Assembly (NCBI GenBank): GCA_016293925.1
Contig: JAEDCX010000018.1
Span: 1 to 34,223, forward strand
Source of the DNA: Lachnospiraceae bacterium
GTDB taxonomy: Bacteria; Bacillota; Clostridia; Lachnospirales; Lachnospiraceae
Length of the DNA stretch: 34,223 bases
Direction: 5' to 3'
Part shown: positions 25,230 through 33,073 of the stretch, in pieces
How positions within the stretch are numbered: the stretch's first letter is position 1
How the letters are laid out: every line of letters begins with the position of its first letter
Made by a program: the position numbers and the translations under genes
The notes under the pieces: model-generated
Database searches by the model: none
Told to the model about the DNA's origin: nothing
The model's input: only the letters and a program-made list of their open reading frames with translations

Positions 25230-25622
25230 TTAGAATGTCGTTGTCTCCGGTTCTCTGGTAAAAGAGCAGAACGTTGCCGTAGCTCGCTCCAGATACCATA
25301 CCTGCGTATTCCCATCATCCTCGCTGTATGCACCCCGCAGATTGGGATACGCATCCAGCATGGCAGTCTTCACTTCCCGTCTGTCATCCTCAACCAGCGT
25401 CCCGCTGACGCGAAGCCATTCACCGTCCTTGTATGCACAGATCTCTGCCTTTGGATTTGCCGCCAGTTGTCCGGAAACCTTCTTACTCTTTCCTGTCTGG
25501 ATGTATAATCTTCCCTCATACAGGAGAATCGTCCCAAACGGTCTTACCCGCGGCTGATCTCCCTCAACGGTTGCCAGATAATATGTTCCTGCTTCTTTCA
25601 GGAAATTGTATACTCTTTCCAT
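25230..25622 (-). CDS. Pyridoxamine 5'-phosphate oxidase-like flavin-binding protein
   Basis: A 130-aa split-barrel protein. Seen: GTYYLATVEGDQPRVRPFGT at the N-terminus, where the beta strand and PRVRPFG motif bind FMN in this superfamily; GRLYIQTGKSKKVSGQL; and AEICAYKDGEWLRVSGTL. Length is that of small PPOX-like proteins (about 130-140), which may bind FMN, F420 or haem and reduce varied small substrates; true PdxH is longer. First gene of the operon to trmO, proA and the RlmI-like gene. The extended -10 element at 25683-25691 is a likely promoter. Confidence 0.88.
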   Translation of the reverse strand: MERVYNFLKEAGTYYLATVEGDQPRVRPFGTILLYEGRLYIQTGKSKKVSGQLAANPKAEICAYKDGEWLRVSGTLVEDDRREVKTAMLDAYPNLRGAYSEDDGNTQVWYLERATATFCSFTREPETTTF

Positions 25623-25682
25623 AATGTATGCCCCAATCCCTTTCCTTGCAATATACGGTAATCCGCAGCTACCCGATCATTT

Positions 25683-25691
25683 ATTATAGCA
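25683..25691 (-). promoter_or_regulatory. Extended -10 promoter for the PPOX-trmO-proA operon
   Basis: Minus-strand TGC-TATAAT about 55 nt before the start at 25622. The -35 region is poor (TTTTCT at about the right distance), as is usual for extended -10 promoters. Confidence 0.5.
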
Positions 25692-25740
25692 GACAAAAGA
25701 GCATAAGAAAAGAGGACAACATTCTCTTTTGCAACATCAA

Positions 25741-25783
25741 ACAGTCTCCGGATGCAGATTGCTCTCTCTGTTATCCGAAGACT
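25741..25783 (-). terminator. Hairpin after the cupin gene
   Basis: Minus-strand CAGTCTTCGGAT (25783-25772) and ATCCGGAGACTG (25752-25741) form a 12-bp stem with one G-T pair and a 19-nt loop, followed by only TTT. It lies 38 bp after the cupin stop and is a probable terminator for the sugar block. Confidence 0.6.
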
Positions 25784-25820
25784 GAATGATTCTCAGGATC
25801 CTTACGAATCCGTTCCTACT

Positions 25821-26249
25821 CTAATAATGTGCCTTCTCTGCGTCCTTCCTGGTATGATGGACGGTTCCTGCCGGATGATGGGGCGGAGCATATACGGTGG
25901 ATAATTTCAGCGGCATTCTGCCAATATTAATGACATTGTGCCAGGTTCCTGCCGGAACAAAAACTGCATCCCCCACGAAAATCTTCATCTGGGACTCCAT
26001 CCGGTTCTCACATGCTCCCATCTTCACCAGTGCCATCCCCCGTTCTACCCGGATGATTTGATCCGTATCCGGATGAATCTCCAATCCGATATCCGAGCCC
26101 ACCGGAATACACATAATCGTCATCTGTACATGACACCCCGTCCAAAGAGCCCTGCGATAATCCGTATTCTCCTCCGCTTTCCGCATGACATTGGTTACAT
26201 AGGGCTTGGGACCGAAATCTGTCCGCGATTCACACTGACAATGACTCAT
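25821..26249 (-). CDS. Cupin-domain protein
   Basis: A 142-aa single-domain cupin. Seen: motif 1 as LEIHPDTDQIIRVERGMALV, with metal-ligand His and Glu, and motif 2 as VFVPAGTWHNVINIG with the C-terminal His. The tail PPHHPAGTVHHTRKDAEKAH is His-rich and could hold metal. Small stand-alone cupins of this type include sugar-phosphate isomerases, dioxygenases and non-enzymatic sensors. The ATG at 26249 is preferred (AAGGTG 4 nt upstream) over the open-frame start at 26306. It is 87 bp downstream of the fructokinase on the same strand, so it may belong to the mannose block; that link is inference. Confidence 0.85.
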   Translation of the reverse strand: MSHCQCESRTDFGPKPYVTNVMRKAEENTDYRRALWTGCHVQMTIMCIPVGSDIGLEIHPDTDQIIRVERGMALVKMGACENRMESQMKIFVGDAVFVPAGTWHNVINIGRMPLKLSTVYAPPHHPAGTVHHTRKDAEKAHY

Positions 26250-26336
26250 GAAACACCTTCTGGTATTTTTATATACTATATGCGGCAGATCGTTCCCACG
26301 CTCCATGCATTACCGTGTTTGTGTCCGGATTCGTTT

Positions 26337-27290
26337 TTACCTGTCTGTCAGCGCAGCCGTAATCTCTTCTCTCGTCGGCATCACCCGGAGTGCCCCCTTC
26401 CGGGTGGTGATAATGGCTGCTGCCGTTCCTGCCAGACGCAGCATATCATCGATTCCAGCCTCCGTCAGATTGTCGATTCCCTGCTCCAATACCGTGTGCA
26501 GTACGCACGCCAGAAAAGTATCTCCCGCACCGGTAGTCTCTATGGTATCCTCCCGCAGCACAGCCTTACGCTGTACACGCAGATCCTTGTAGAATGCAAT
26601 ACTGCCTTCCCTGCCCAATGTGACACACATCAGCGTAGGCCGGTGCCGCTGCCGGAACTGCATGATGGCCTCTTCTACCGTATTTGCTCCGGTATAGAAG
26701 AGAATCTCGTCATCTGCTATTTTCAGGATATCACAACATTCGAATCCGTACCGCATCATCTCCCTTGCCAGTCCCTCATCCTTCCACAGGAGAGGACGGT
26801 AATTCGGATCAAAGGAAATCAAGGCGCCACCCTCTGATGCACACGCAACCGCTGCTTTTGTCGCCTCGCGTACATCCTCATGCGTCATGGACAGAGTCCC
26901 GAAATGAAAGATTCTCGTATCCTTCAGTCTGTCATATGCAATCTCCGTTTTCTTCAGCATCATGTCCGCACCGGGATTGCGGTAGAACGAGAAGCTTCTG
27001 TCCCCGTCCGGTGCAGTATGCACGAACGCCAGCGTGGTTGGAATCTCTTCATCCCGGAGCAGATTATCGGTGTCGATTCCGAGTCCTGCAACCGTTTCCT
27101 GCAGGTAATCCCCAAAGGAATCCTTTCCTACCTTTCCGATAAAGGCAGTCTTATGTCCCAGCTTCTGCAGCATTGCCAGCACATTACACGGCGCGCCTCC
27201 CGGATTCGCCTCCAGAATCGGATTCCCATTCCCACTGACTCCGTTTTCCGTAAAATCAATCAATAATTCACCCAATGCGATTACATCCAT
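26337..27290 (-). CDS. Fructokinase (PfkB family)
   Basis: A 317-aa sugar kinase expected to make fructose-6-phosphate from fructose and ATP. Seen: start VIALGELLIDFTENG, PfkB signature 1 in NPGGAPCNVLAMLQKLGH, the lid/sugar residues around ALAFVHTAPDGDRSFSFYR-type region, SFDPNYRPLLW typical of bacterial fructokinases, and signature 2 DTIETTGAGDTFLACVL with catalytic Asp. Length is standard. The frame is open to 27410, but the ATG at 27290 with AAGGAG about 11-12 nt upstream matches family starts. It follows the isomerase gene by 8 bp, so fructose made there would be phosphorylated here. A sulfofructose kinase is the main alternative because the isomerase is YihS-like. Confidence 0.9.
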   Translation of the reverse strand: MDVIALGELLIDFTENGVSGNGNPILEANPGGAPCNVLAMLQKLGHKTAFIGKVGKDSFGDYLQETVAGLGIDTDNLLRDEEIPTTLAFVHTAPDGDRSFSFYRNPGADMMLKKTEIAYDRLKDTRIFHFGTLSMTHEDVREATKAAVACASEGGALISFDPNYRPLLWKDEGLAREMMRYGFECCDILKIADDEILFYTGANTVEEAIMQFRQRHRPTLMCVTLGREGSIAFYKDLRVQRKAVLREDTIETTGAGDTFLACVLHTVLEQGIDNLTEAGIDDMLRLAGTAAAIITTRKGALRVMPTREEITAALTDR

Positions 27291-27298
27291 GTTCTCAC

Positions 27299-28534
27299 TC
27301 ACTCCTTTGCTATCGATGCTGCAACCGCTGCGGCAATGGATACTGACACCTCCAGATAAGGGATCAGGGTTGCCTGCAGTGCGTGATAGAGGTCTGATTT
27401 GCCGGGCCATACTGTCCCCAGCAATTGATTGTTCCGGTCCAGCTGATGAAACCAGGAACCGTTCACGTGATCCAGCACCGTTTCATCCAGATACCGTAGG
27501 AACATGGCATAGTCTGCCGCATATTCCTCCTTACCGGTAAGCTGGTAGAGAACCGCCGAGGTATTGATTGCCTCTGCCAATGTCCAGTGCATTCTGTCAT
27601 GCACAATCGGCTGTCCCGTCCAGTCTGTGGTATATACTATTCCGGGAGCCCCATCCGCATTCCATGCATCCGTAACAGCTCTGCGATACAATCGTTCCGC
27701 TACGGCAATGTATTGTCCGGCACCCGCTGTACCGTACGTAGCACATGCCCATTGACAGATCAGTCTTGCCCATTCGATACCGTGCCCCGGCGTGGCACCG
27801 TAGGGCTTGAAAGGATCATCCTTCTTATCCTGATTGCATGTAAGATCCGGTACCCAGTCAGTCGTATAATGTTCCGGTATACGGTATTCATTTTCCCGGG
27901 CCCAGGTGATGACACGGTCGATAATCCGTCCCGCACGCGCTCTGTAGGTTTCCTCTTTTGTTGCATCCCATACTGCCAGGAAAGCCTCTACCGTATGCAT
28001 ATTCGCATTGATTCCGCGATAAGGATCCACTTCGCTGAATTCCGTATTCCAGGTATCCCTTGCAAGGCCCTTCTCCTCCTCCCAGAAATATCGGTCATAC
28101 GTCTCCAATGCATCCTGAAGCAGATCCCCGGCCCCTTTGCGCCCGGCCAGCATAGCCGACGTGGCAGCCAGAATAACAAATGCATGGGCATAACACTGTT
28201 TGGTCGGAAGACAGGTTCCGTCTGTCCGGATTCCCGCATACCACCCTCCGTTCTGTTTGTCGTGCAATGCCCCCCGCAATCCCCGGACAGCCGCATCCGC
28301 CAGTTCACCGGCTCCTTCCCATCCCAGCATACATCCGATGCTGTACACATGGGCCATGCGGCTGGTAATCCAGGTTTCCCGCGGTCTGTCTGTCCAGGGC
28401 GTTCCGTCATCTCCCAGATAGTACGAAGAGCCGTCAGGCGCCGGAAAACGATGTCCGAACGCCAGCAGATTCTCTCTGATCGCATCCAGAAACGCTTTAT
28501 TCTCAAGGGTATCTATTCTGTATTTGTTCTCCAT
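27299..28534 (-). CDS. AGE-family sugar isomerase, YihS-like; probable mannose isomerase
   Basis: A 411-aa (alpha/alpha)6-barrel enzyme of the N-acylglucosamine 2-epimerase family. Seen: ETWITSRMAHVYSIGCMLG, GGWYAGIRTDGTCLPTKQCY, NANMHTVEAFLAVWDAT with a catalytic-type His, TPGHGIEWARLICQ with a second His, and GTVWPGKSDLYHALQ with the third His near the C-terminus. This order matches YihS-type aldose-ketose isomerases, which interconvert mannose and fructose or sulfoquinovose and sulfofructose. From memory E. coli YihS reads GKQDIYH where this has GKSDLYH. The position between a beta-mannosidase remnant and a fructokinase, with no sulfosugar genes, favours mannose. I use ATG 28534 (GAGG 9 nt upstream) over GTG 28549. 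Confidence 0.88.
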   Translation of the reverse strand: MENKYRIDTLENKAFLDAIRENLLAFGHRFPAPDGSSYYLGDDGTPWTDRPRETWITSRMAHVYSIGCMLGWEGAGELADAAVRGLRGALHDKQNGGWYAGIRTDGTCLPTKQCYAHAFVILAATSAMLAGRKGAGDLLQDALETYDRYFWEEEKGLARDTWNTEFSEVDPYRGINANMHTVEAFLAVWDATKEETYRARAGRIIDRVITWARENEYRIPEHYTTDWVPDLTCNQDKKDDPFKPYGATPGHGIEWARLICQWACATYGTAGAGQYIAVAERLYRRAVTDAWNADGAPGIVYTTDWTGQPIVHDRMHWTLAEAINTSAVLYQLTGKEEYAADYAMFLRYLDETVLDHVNGSWFHQLDRNNQLLGTVWPGKSDLYHALQATLIPYLEVSVSIAAAVAASIAKE

Positions 28535-28545
28535 ATGCTCATACC

Positions 28546-29104
28546 TCACATCCCAATAATGTACATCACCGCGGTAATATTCTCCTCGAATTCCGGTGTC
28601 AGATCGTACACCGCACAGGCAAACATGAAATCCTGCCAGACAACAAGTCCCATCTCATCGCACAGATCATAGAACCAGTCGTCCGGATAATACCCGCCGC
28701 CCCACACACGAATGGAGTTGAAGTTGGCAAACACGGCTTTCTCCAGCAGTTTTTGCGTTGTCTGCTCCGTCACGCGGCCAAGCAGATGATCTTCCGGAAT
28801 GTAATCCGCACCCATCGCAAAGATGTTTACCCCGTTTACACAGGTTGCAAAGCGCTCTCCCCACTGATCTTTGGTGCGATCCATCGTTATCGTACGAAGA
28901 CCGATCCTGCGGGTCCAGCAGTCCAGCTGTGTGCCGTTCTCCGTCTGCAGGGATACCGATCTCGTTGTCTTTCCAGAACGGATCCTCCATCTGACCTGCC
29001 TTCAGCAGATCCCCGTACACGGAGCCCGGAACTGTCGCCGGTATTATCTGAGTATCCTTCCGGTTACGCATTACCCAATTCCCACTTAACTGCTGTGTTA
29101 TCAT
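28546..29104 (-). pseudogene. Remnant of a GH2 beta-mannosidase
   Basis: Two pieces of a beta-mannosidase remain in different frames. Piece 1 (29104 to about 28960, with GGAGG still in place about 10 nt upstream): MITQQLSGNWVMRN, IIPATVPGSVYGDLLKAG, EDPFWKDNE, the start of the sugar-binding domain. Piece 2 (about 28955 to 28546): SVSLQTENGTQLD, RRIGLRTITM, VNGVNIFAMGADYIPED, SIRVWGGGYYPDDWFYDLCD and VVWQDFMFACA, the start of the catalytic barrel. The middle (roughly 140 residues) and everything after WQDFMFACAVYDLTPEFEEN, including the catalytic Glu residues, is gone. About 188 codons are left of about 820. The remnant ends 11 bp before the isomerase start, so the deletion fused the mannosidase front to the sugar genes. 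Confidence 0.88.
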
Positions 29105-29243
29105 ATCCGCTACTCCTCCTATCGTCATGCTGTTCGACATGGATCCTTGTCAATCATATTATCACAAGGAAGATTTCTTTGTACAATGTTCTTTTCTTTA
29201 CAGAAATATGAAAAATCTACTGGAAAAAAAGAAACGACTGTGT

Positions 29244-29249
29244 TATAAT
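29244..29249 (+). promoter_or_regulatory. tRNA-Gly promoter (-10)
   Basis: Perfect TATAAT at 29244-29249 with TGT directly before it (extended -10), and TGGAAA as a weak -35 at 29221-29226 (17-bp spacer). The start would be near 29256, about 11 nt before the tRNA. Confidence 0.65.
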
Positions 29250-29266
29250 GCTCCATAGATTGAAAT

Positions 29267-29337
29267 GCAGATATAGTTCATCGGTAGAATATCAGCTTCC
29301 CAAGCTGAGGAGGCGGGTTCGATTCCCGTTATCTGCT
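29267..29337 (+). tRNA. tRNA-Gly(CCC)
   Basis: A 71-nt cloverleaf: acceptor GCAGATA/TATCTGC with T discriminator, D stem GTTC/GAAT, anticodon stem TCAGC/GCTGA with loop TTCCCAA (anticodon CCC, reads GGG), variable GGAG, T stem GCGGG/CCCGT with loop TTCGATT. No CCA is encoded. A promoter precedes it and a 13-bp hairpin terminator follows at once. Confidence 0.96.
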
Positions 29338-29340
29338 CGC

Positions 29341-29370
29341 AAAAATACCGTCCTTCCGGACGGTATTTTT
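29341..29370. terminator. Bidirectional terminator after tRNA-Gly
   Basis: AAAAATACCGTCC and GGACGGTATTTTT are exact complements with a TTCC loop. T-runs on both strands let it end the tRNA transcript (plus) and the ABC operon (minus, stop at 29409). Confidence 0.9.
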
Positions 29371-29416
29371 CTGTTTCCGCTTATCTGTCCCCGTTTCTCT
29401 GTCTCCGCTTACCTGT
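29371..29416. repeat. 18-bp imperfect direct repeat at the 3' end of the ABC exporter gene
   Basis: CTGTTTCCGCTTATCTGT (29371-29388) and CTGTCTCCGCTTACCTGT (29399-29416) differ at two bases, period 28. The second copy holds the exporter stop codon (29409-29411); the first lies just past it. Confidence 0.7.
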
Positions 29417-31217
29417 AATACCGGGCCTGTGCCTCGAACATGCCGGCATAGATTCCGTTCGGAATATTGGCAAGCTGATCATGGCTGCCGTATTCCTGTA
29501 TCTTCCCATCCGCAAATACCGCGATGGTATCACAGAATCTGCAGCTGGAGAGGCGGTGTGAGATATAGATCGCCGTCTTCTCTCCAACCAGAGTATGGAA
29601 CTGTCTGTAAATCTCGTACTCCGCAACGGGATCCAGCGCGGCCGTGGGCTCATCCAGAATAATGACCGGAGCGTCTTTATAGAGCGCCCTTGCAATGGCA
29701 ATCTTCTGCTGCTCTCCCCCGGATGGCTCGATTCCTTCCTCATCGAATACGGTAAATACTGTTGTATCAATACCCTTTTCCTGTTTGGAGATAAATTCAT
29801 CCATTTCCACCAGTTTCATAAGCCGCTCAAGCTTCTGTGTTTCTTCTCCGCTTCGTAGTGTTTCCTCTTGGAACAGTATATTCTCCCCGATGGTAAATCC
29901 GAATAACTTGAAATCCTGGAAAACCGGTGCAAACTGCTTCATGTATGCATCATATTCATATTCCCGTATGTCTTTACCGTCCAACAGGATTTCCCCGGAA
30001 GTCGGATCATACAGACGACACAGCAGTTTTATGAAAGTTGTCTTGCCCGCTCCGTTCAGTCCCACCACGGAGAGTTTCTCCCCCGGCCTGATCCGGATGT
30101 TGACATGATCCAGAATCAGTTTGTCTGTCCCCGGATATGCAAAACATACATCTCTGAACTCAATGGTATGGAGTCCTTCCTTGACCGGATCCTGATGCTT
30201 CTCCATTGCCTCCGGATATTTCATGAACAGAACATATTCATACGCGTAGTTGCATCGCTTCACAAGTTCCTGGACGTTCCATACCAAACCATTCAGCGTT
30301 GCATCCAGTGCTCCTACGGTTTCGATAATCTGCGTGAAGATACCGATCGAGATCAACCGACGCACCGCCAGCAGTCCCACATACAGATACTGCGCAATGC
30401 TCATCAATGTGCGGGCCAGCACCCCGTATTTACGGTATTTGTATCCGGTATCTCCCTGCCATTTCCACGCCGCGTTACTTTCCTCTGTGTTTTTCTCCCA
30501 ACGCTCCAGCATCATATCCTTGGCATCATACAGACGAATATCCTTACCATACCGGAAATCAACAATGCTCCAGCCAAAATATCCGAACAACCGGTTTACC
30601 TTCGACAACCGGTTATACGCCTTGAGTTCTATCCGGTTGGTCTTGGCGGTGATTATTCCGCTCACCACAACATACAGCATCAGAATCAACAGCATCCAGG
30701 GTGCATTGACCGCAATAATCGTTACAAATCCTGCAATCTTGAATACATTTCCAAAGAACATGAAAACCTGTTCCGCAATTCCGTATGCGCCGCCCGAATA
30801 CCAGGTCATACCGGTTTTGGCACGATCCAGCTGATCCAACGCCTCTTTGTCCTCCGTCAACTGAAAATCCAGTCCCATGGAATGGATTCCGATCTGCATG
30901 GAGAAATAATTATCCATCCTCTCCTGATACTTCCGGAGTTTTGTCTGAAATCCTTCCAGAAGCAGCGTAAGCACGCATTCACTGACAATCAGTATCACAG
31001 CCAGGGTAATCAGTACCCTTAGATTCCTTGCGCCACAGATTTCATCCACAATCTTCGGCAGGAGAATAATTCCCACAAAGGGCTGCAGAACTTCAACTAC
31101 CATTCGGAAGAATTCCAGTACGAAAAAGAAAGGATACTTTTTGCCGGCGGTTCCGAACAGGGTTTTCATAACAGGAAGAATCTTCTTCGTTGATTTCATT
31201 TTCTTGTCCGTTTTCAT
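29409..31217 (-). CDS. ABC exporter subunit B of the Xre-linked pair
   Basis: A 602-aa half-transporter with an N-terminal six-helix membrane domain (about 20-320) and ATPase domain. Seen: Walker A GLNGAGKTTFIKLL, Q-loop FAPVFQDFKLFGFT, signature PSGGEQQKIAIARAL, Walker B VIILDEPTAALDP with catalytic Glu, H-loop YISHRLSSCRFCD. Its ATP site residues are intact. The start at 31217 overlaps the stop of the other exporter gene (ATGA), with AGGAGG 7 nt upstream; the longer open frame to 31238 is less likely. The C-terminal ending EAQARYY and the SSCRFCD stretch match the dead remnant at 19716. The cargo is unknown; peptides or antibiotics are typical of such regulator-linked pairs. Confidence 0.93.
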   Translation of the reverse strand: MKTDKKMKSTKKILPVMKTLFGTAGKKYPFFFVLEFFRMVVEVLQPFVGIILLPKIVDEICGARNLRVLITLAVILIVSECVLTLLLEGFQTKLRKYQERMDNYFSMQIGIHSMGLDFQLTEDKEALDQLDRAKTGMTWYSGGAYGIAEQVFMFFGNVFKIAGFVTIIAVNAPWMLLILMLYVVVSGIITAKTNRIELKAYNRLSKVNRLFGYFGWSIVDFRYGKDIRLYDAKDMMLERWEKNTEESNAAWKWQGDTGYKYRKYGVLARTLMSIAQYLYVGLLAVRRLISIGIFTQIIETVGALDATLNGLVWNVQELVKRCNYAYEYVLFMKYPEAMEKHQDPVKEGLHTIEFRDVCFAYPGTDKLILDHVNIRIRPGEKLSVVGLNGAGKTTFIKLLCRLYDPTSGEILLDGKDIREYEYDAYMKQFAPVFQDFKLFGFTIGENILFQEETLRSGEETQKLERLMKLVEMDEFISKQEKGIDTTVFTVFDEEGIEPSGGEQQKIAIARALYKDAPVIILDEPTAALDPVAEYEIYRQFHTLVGEKTAIYISHRLSSCRFCDTIAVFADGKIQEYGSHDQLANIPNGIYAGMFEAQARYYR

Positions 31218-33073
31218 TGCATCTCCTCCTGTCCGCATTCCTTCTGTTCCTGATAATACTGTGCCTGCAGTTCAAACATACGGGCGTACTCTCCCTGCGC
31301 CTCCATCAGCGCTTCATGGGTGCCGTACTCAATCATCTCCCCATCCTTAAACATCGCAACCCGGTCACAGAATCTCGTGGATGCAAGCCGGTGAGAAATA
31401 TAGATCGCTGATTTGTCTCCGATCATCCGGTCAAAACGCTGATACAGCCGCTGCTCCGCAATCGCATCCAGCGCCGACGTCGGCTCATCCAGAACAACGA
31501 TCGGAGCATTCTTATATAACGCCCTGGCAAGTGCCAGCTTCTGTTTCTCTCCGCCGGAGAAATCCACGCCTTTGTCATCCACCACTTTCAGAAGTTCCGT
31601 GAGAACTCCTTTCTCCAAACTGTCAATCCTCTCCTGTAAGCCTGCTTCCACAGCACATTCATAGGCCCGATCCACATCCGTGTCGGCAGACGGCCGCATG
31701 GAGATATTCTCCGCAATGGGAAACGCAAACATCTCCACATTCTGGAAAATCGGAGAAAACAATCTGTAGTATTCCTCTCTGCGATACGTTCTGATATCCA
31801 CTCCGTTTAACAGAATACTTCCCTCTGTGGGATCGTATAATCTGAGCAGCAGCTTAATCATGGTGGTTTTGCCGGCACCGTTCAAGCCAACCACCGCCAG
31901 TTTCTCCCCGGACGCAATACGCAGATTCAAATGCGAGAGCGCATCTTTCTCCGCTTCCGGGTAACGGTAACTGACATTCCGAAACTCAATATGGTATTCC
32001 TCCGTATCCGGAATCGGAATCGCATCCGCCTGATCCCCCAGATCCAGTTCCATAAACGACCGGAAATCATCTACTTCCAGGGATGCTCTCCGGTAATCCC
32101 CAAACCGGTGCAGGAATTCCTGCAGACTGCTTGAAAAAGCAACTGCCAGCGCAAAATACAGTGTGAAATTACCCACCGTCATGTCCTTGTTCAGCACTGC
32201 ATAGAACAGTACCCCGTAGATACAGGCCTTGCCGATCATAAAGAGAATGGCGGACACAACCGCATGGCTGTACCACAGATTCTGGTGATAATCAAACTTT
32301 TCCCACCGCTTTTCAAAAAGCTTCTGCTGTTTGGAGAGCAGAAAGTCCTTCAGATGAAAAAGCCTGATATCCTTCGCATAATCAAAGTCCTGCGTAACCC
32401 GTTCCATGTAATTCAGCTGACGCCAGGTATTCCCCAGTTTATCCCAGACGTTTTTCTTATCCTTCCGGATACAGTAGATATGATATGCAAACTGGATCAA
32501 CCCAAGAGCAATCAACACGAATACGAGCCTGAAATCAAGCACCAGCACCGATACAAACGTCACACTCAACGTAACCAGACTGGTGCCCATGTTTTCCAGC
32601 AGGCGCATCATTCCTTCCACGCCGTTGTCATTACCGCCGGTTGCCTGGGACGCTCTCTCATGAATATCCAATACCGCCGGTTTCTCCAGTGATTCATAGG
32701 GGATCCCCAGCGCCCTGCTGACACGTTCCCTGATCAGCTGCATTCTGATGTAAATCAATCGATACCAGACTTTGGACCCTGCATAGATGGAACCAAGCTG
32801 CAGGATCCCTGCCCCCAGTCCACCTGCTACTACAATCAGAATCAGTTGTCTGACGGTATCCTGTTCTGTTCCGCCCTGCACCAGATCAATGACCAATTTC
32901 CCCAGAATCCCCCAGAAATACGTCATCACAGAATTACATACAATCCCGATGGCGGCTATCACCAGGGCGGATGGGCAATATTCCCTGCACTTTTTCAGAA
33001 TATACCGGGTATTGCTCCAGGTACCGAACTCCCGATGAAGGGGATTATCCTTACTCTCCTTATACTTTGCCAT
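31214..33073 (-). CDS. ABC exporter subunit A of the Xre-linked pair
   Basis: A 619-aa half-transporter. Seen: membrane domain (about 30-340), Walker A GLNGAGKTTMIKLL, Q-loop FSPIFQNVEMFAFP, signature FSGGEKQKLALARAL, Walker B IVVLDEPTSALDA with Glu, H-loop YISHRLASTRFCDRVAMF. Neither subunit of this pair has the Glu-to-Asp or His-to-Gln change seen in the 13362/15147 pair, so both ATP sites look competent. It overlaps the Xre gene by 14 nt at its start and the second exporter gene by 4 nt at its end; the three genes are a translationally coupled unit. A ribosome site (GGAAGG) lies just before the start. Confidence 0.93.
   Translation of the reverse strand: MAKYKESKDNPLHREFGTWSNTRYILKKCREYCPSALVIAAIGIVCNSVMTYFWGILGKLVIDLVQGGTEQDTVRQLILIVVAGGLGAGILQLGSIYAGSKVWYRLIYIRMQLIRERVSRALGIPYESLEKPAVLDIHERASQATGGNDNGVEGMMRLLENMGTSLVTLSVTFVSVLVLDFRLVFVLIALGLIQFAYHIYCIRKDKKNVWDKLGNTWRQLNYMERVTQDFDYAKDIRLFHLKDFLLSKQQKLFEKRWEKFDYHQNLWYSHAVVSAILFMIGKACIYGVLFYAVLNKDMTVGNFTLYFALAVAFSSSLQEFLHRFGDYRRASLEVDDFRSFMELDLGDQADAIPIPDTEEYHIEFRNVSYRYPEAEKDALSHLNLRIASGEKLAVVGLNGAGKTTMIKLLLRLYDPTEGSILLNGVDIRTYRREEYYRLFSPIFQNVEMFAFPIAENISMRPSADTDVDRAYECAVEAGLQERIDSLEKGVLTELLKVVDDKGVDFSGGEKQKLALARALYKNAPIVVLDEPTSALDAIAEQRLYQRFDRMIGDKSAIYISHRLASTRFCDRVAMFKDGEMIEYGTHEALMEAQGEYARMFELQAQYYQEQKECGQEEMQ

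Noticed and set aside
27587..28672. 361-aa plus-strand open frame across the isomerase and mannosidase remnant
   Set aside because: Antisense to a clear AGE-family enzyme; composition is typical of a shadow frame with many Cys/Arg/Ser.
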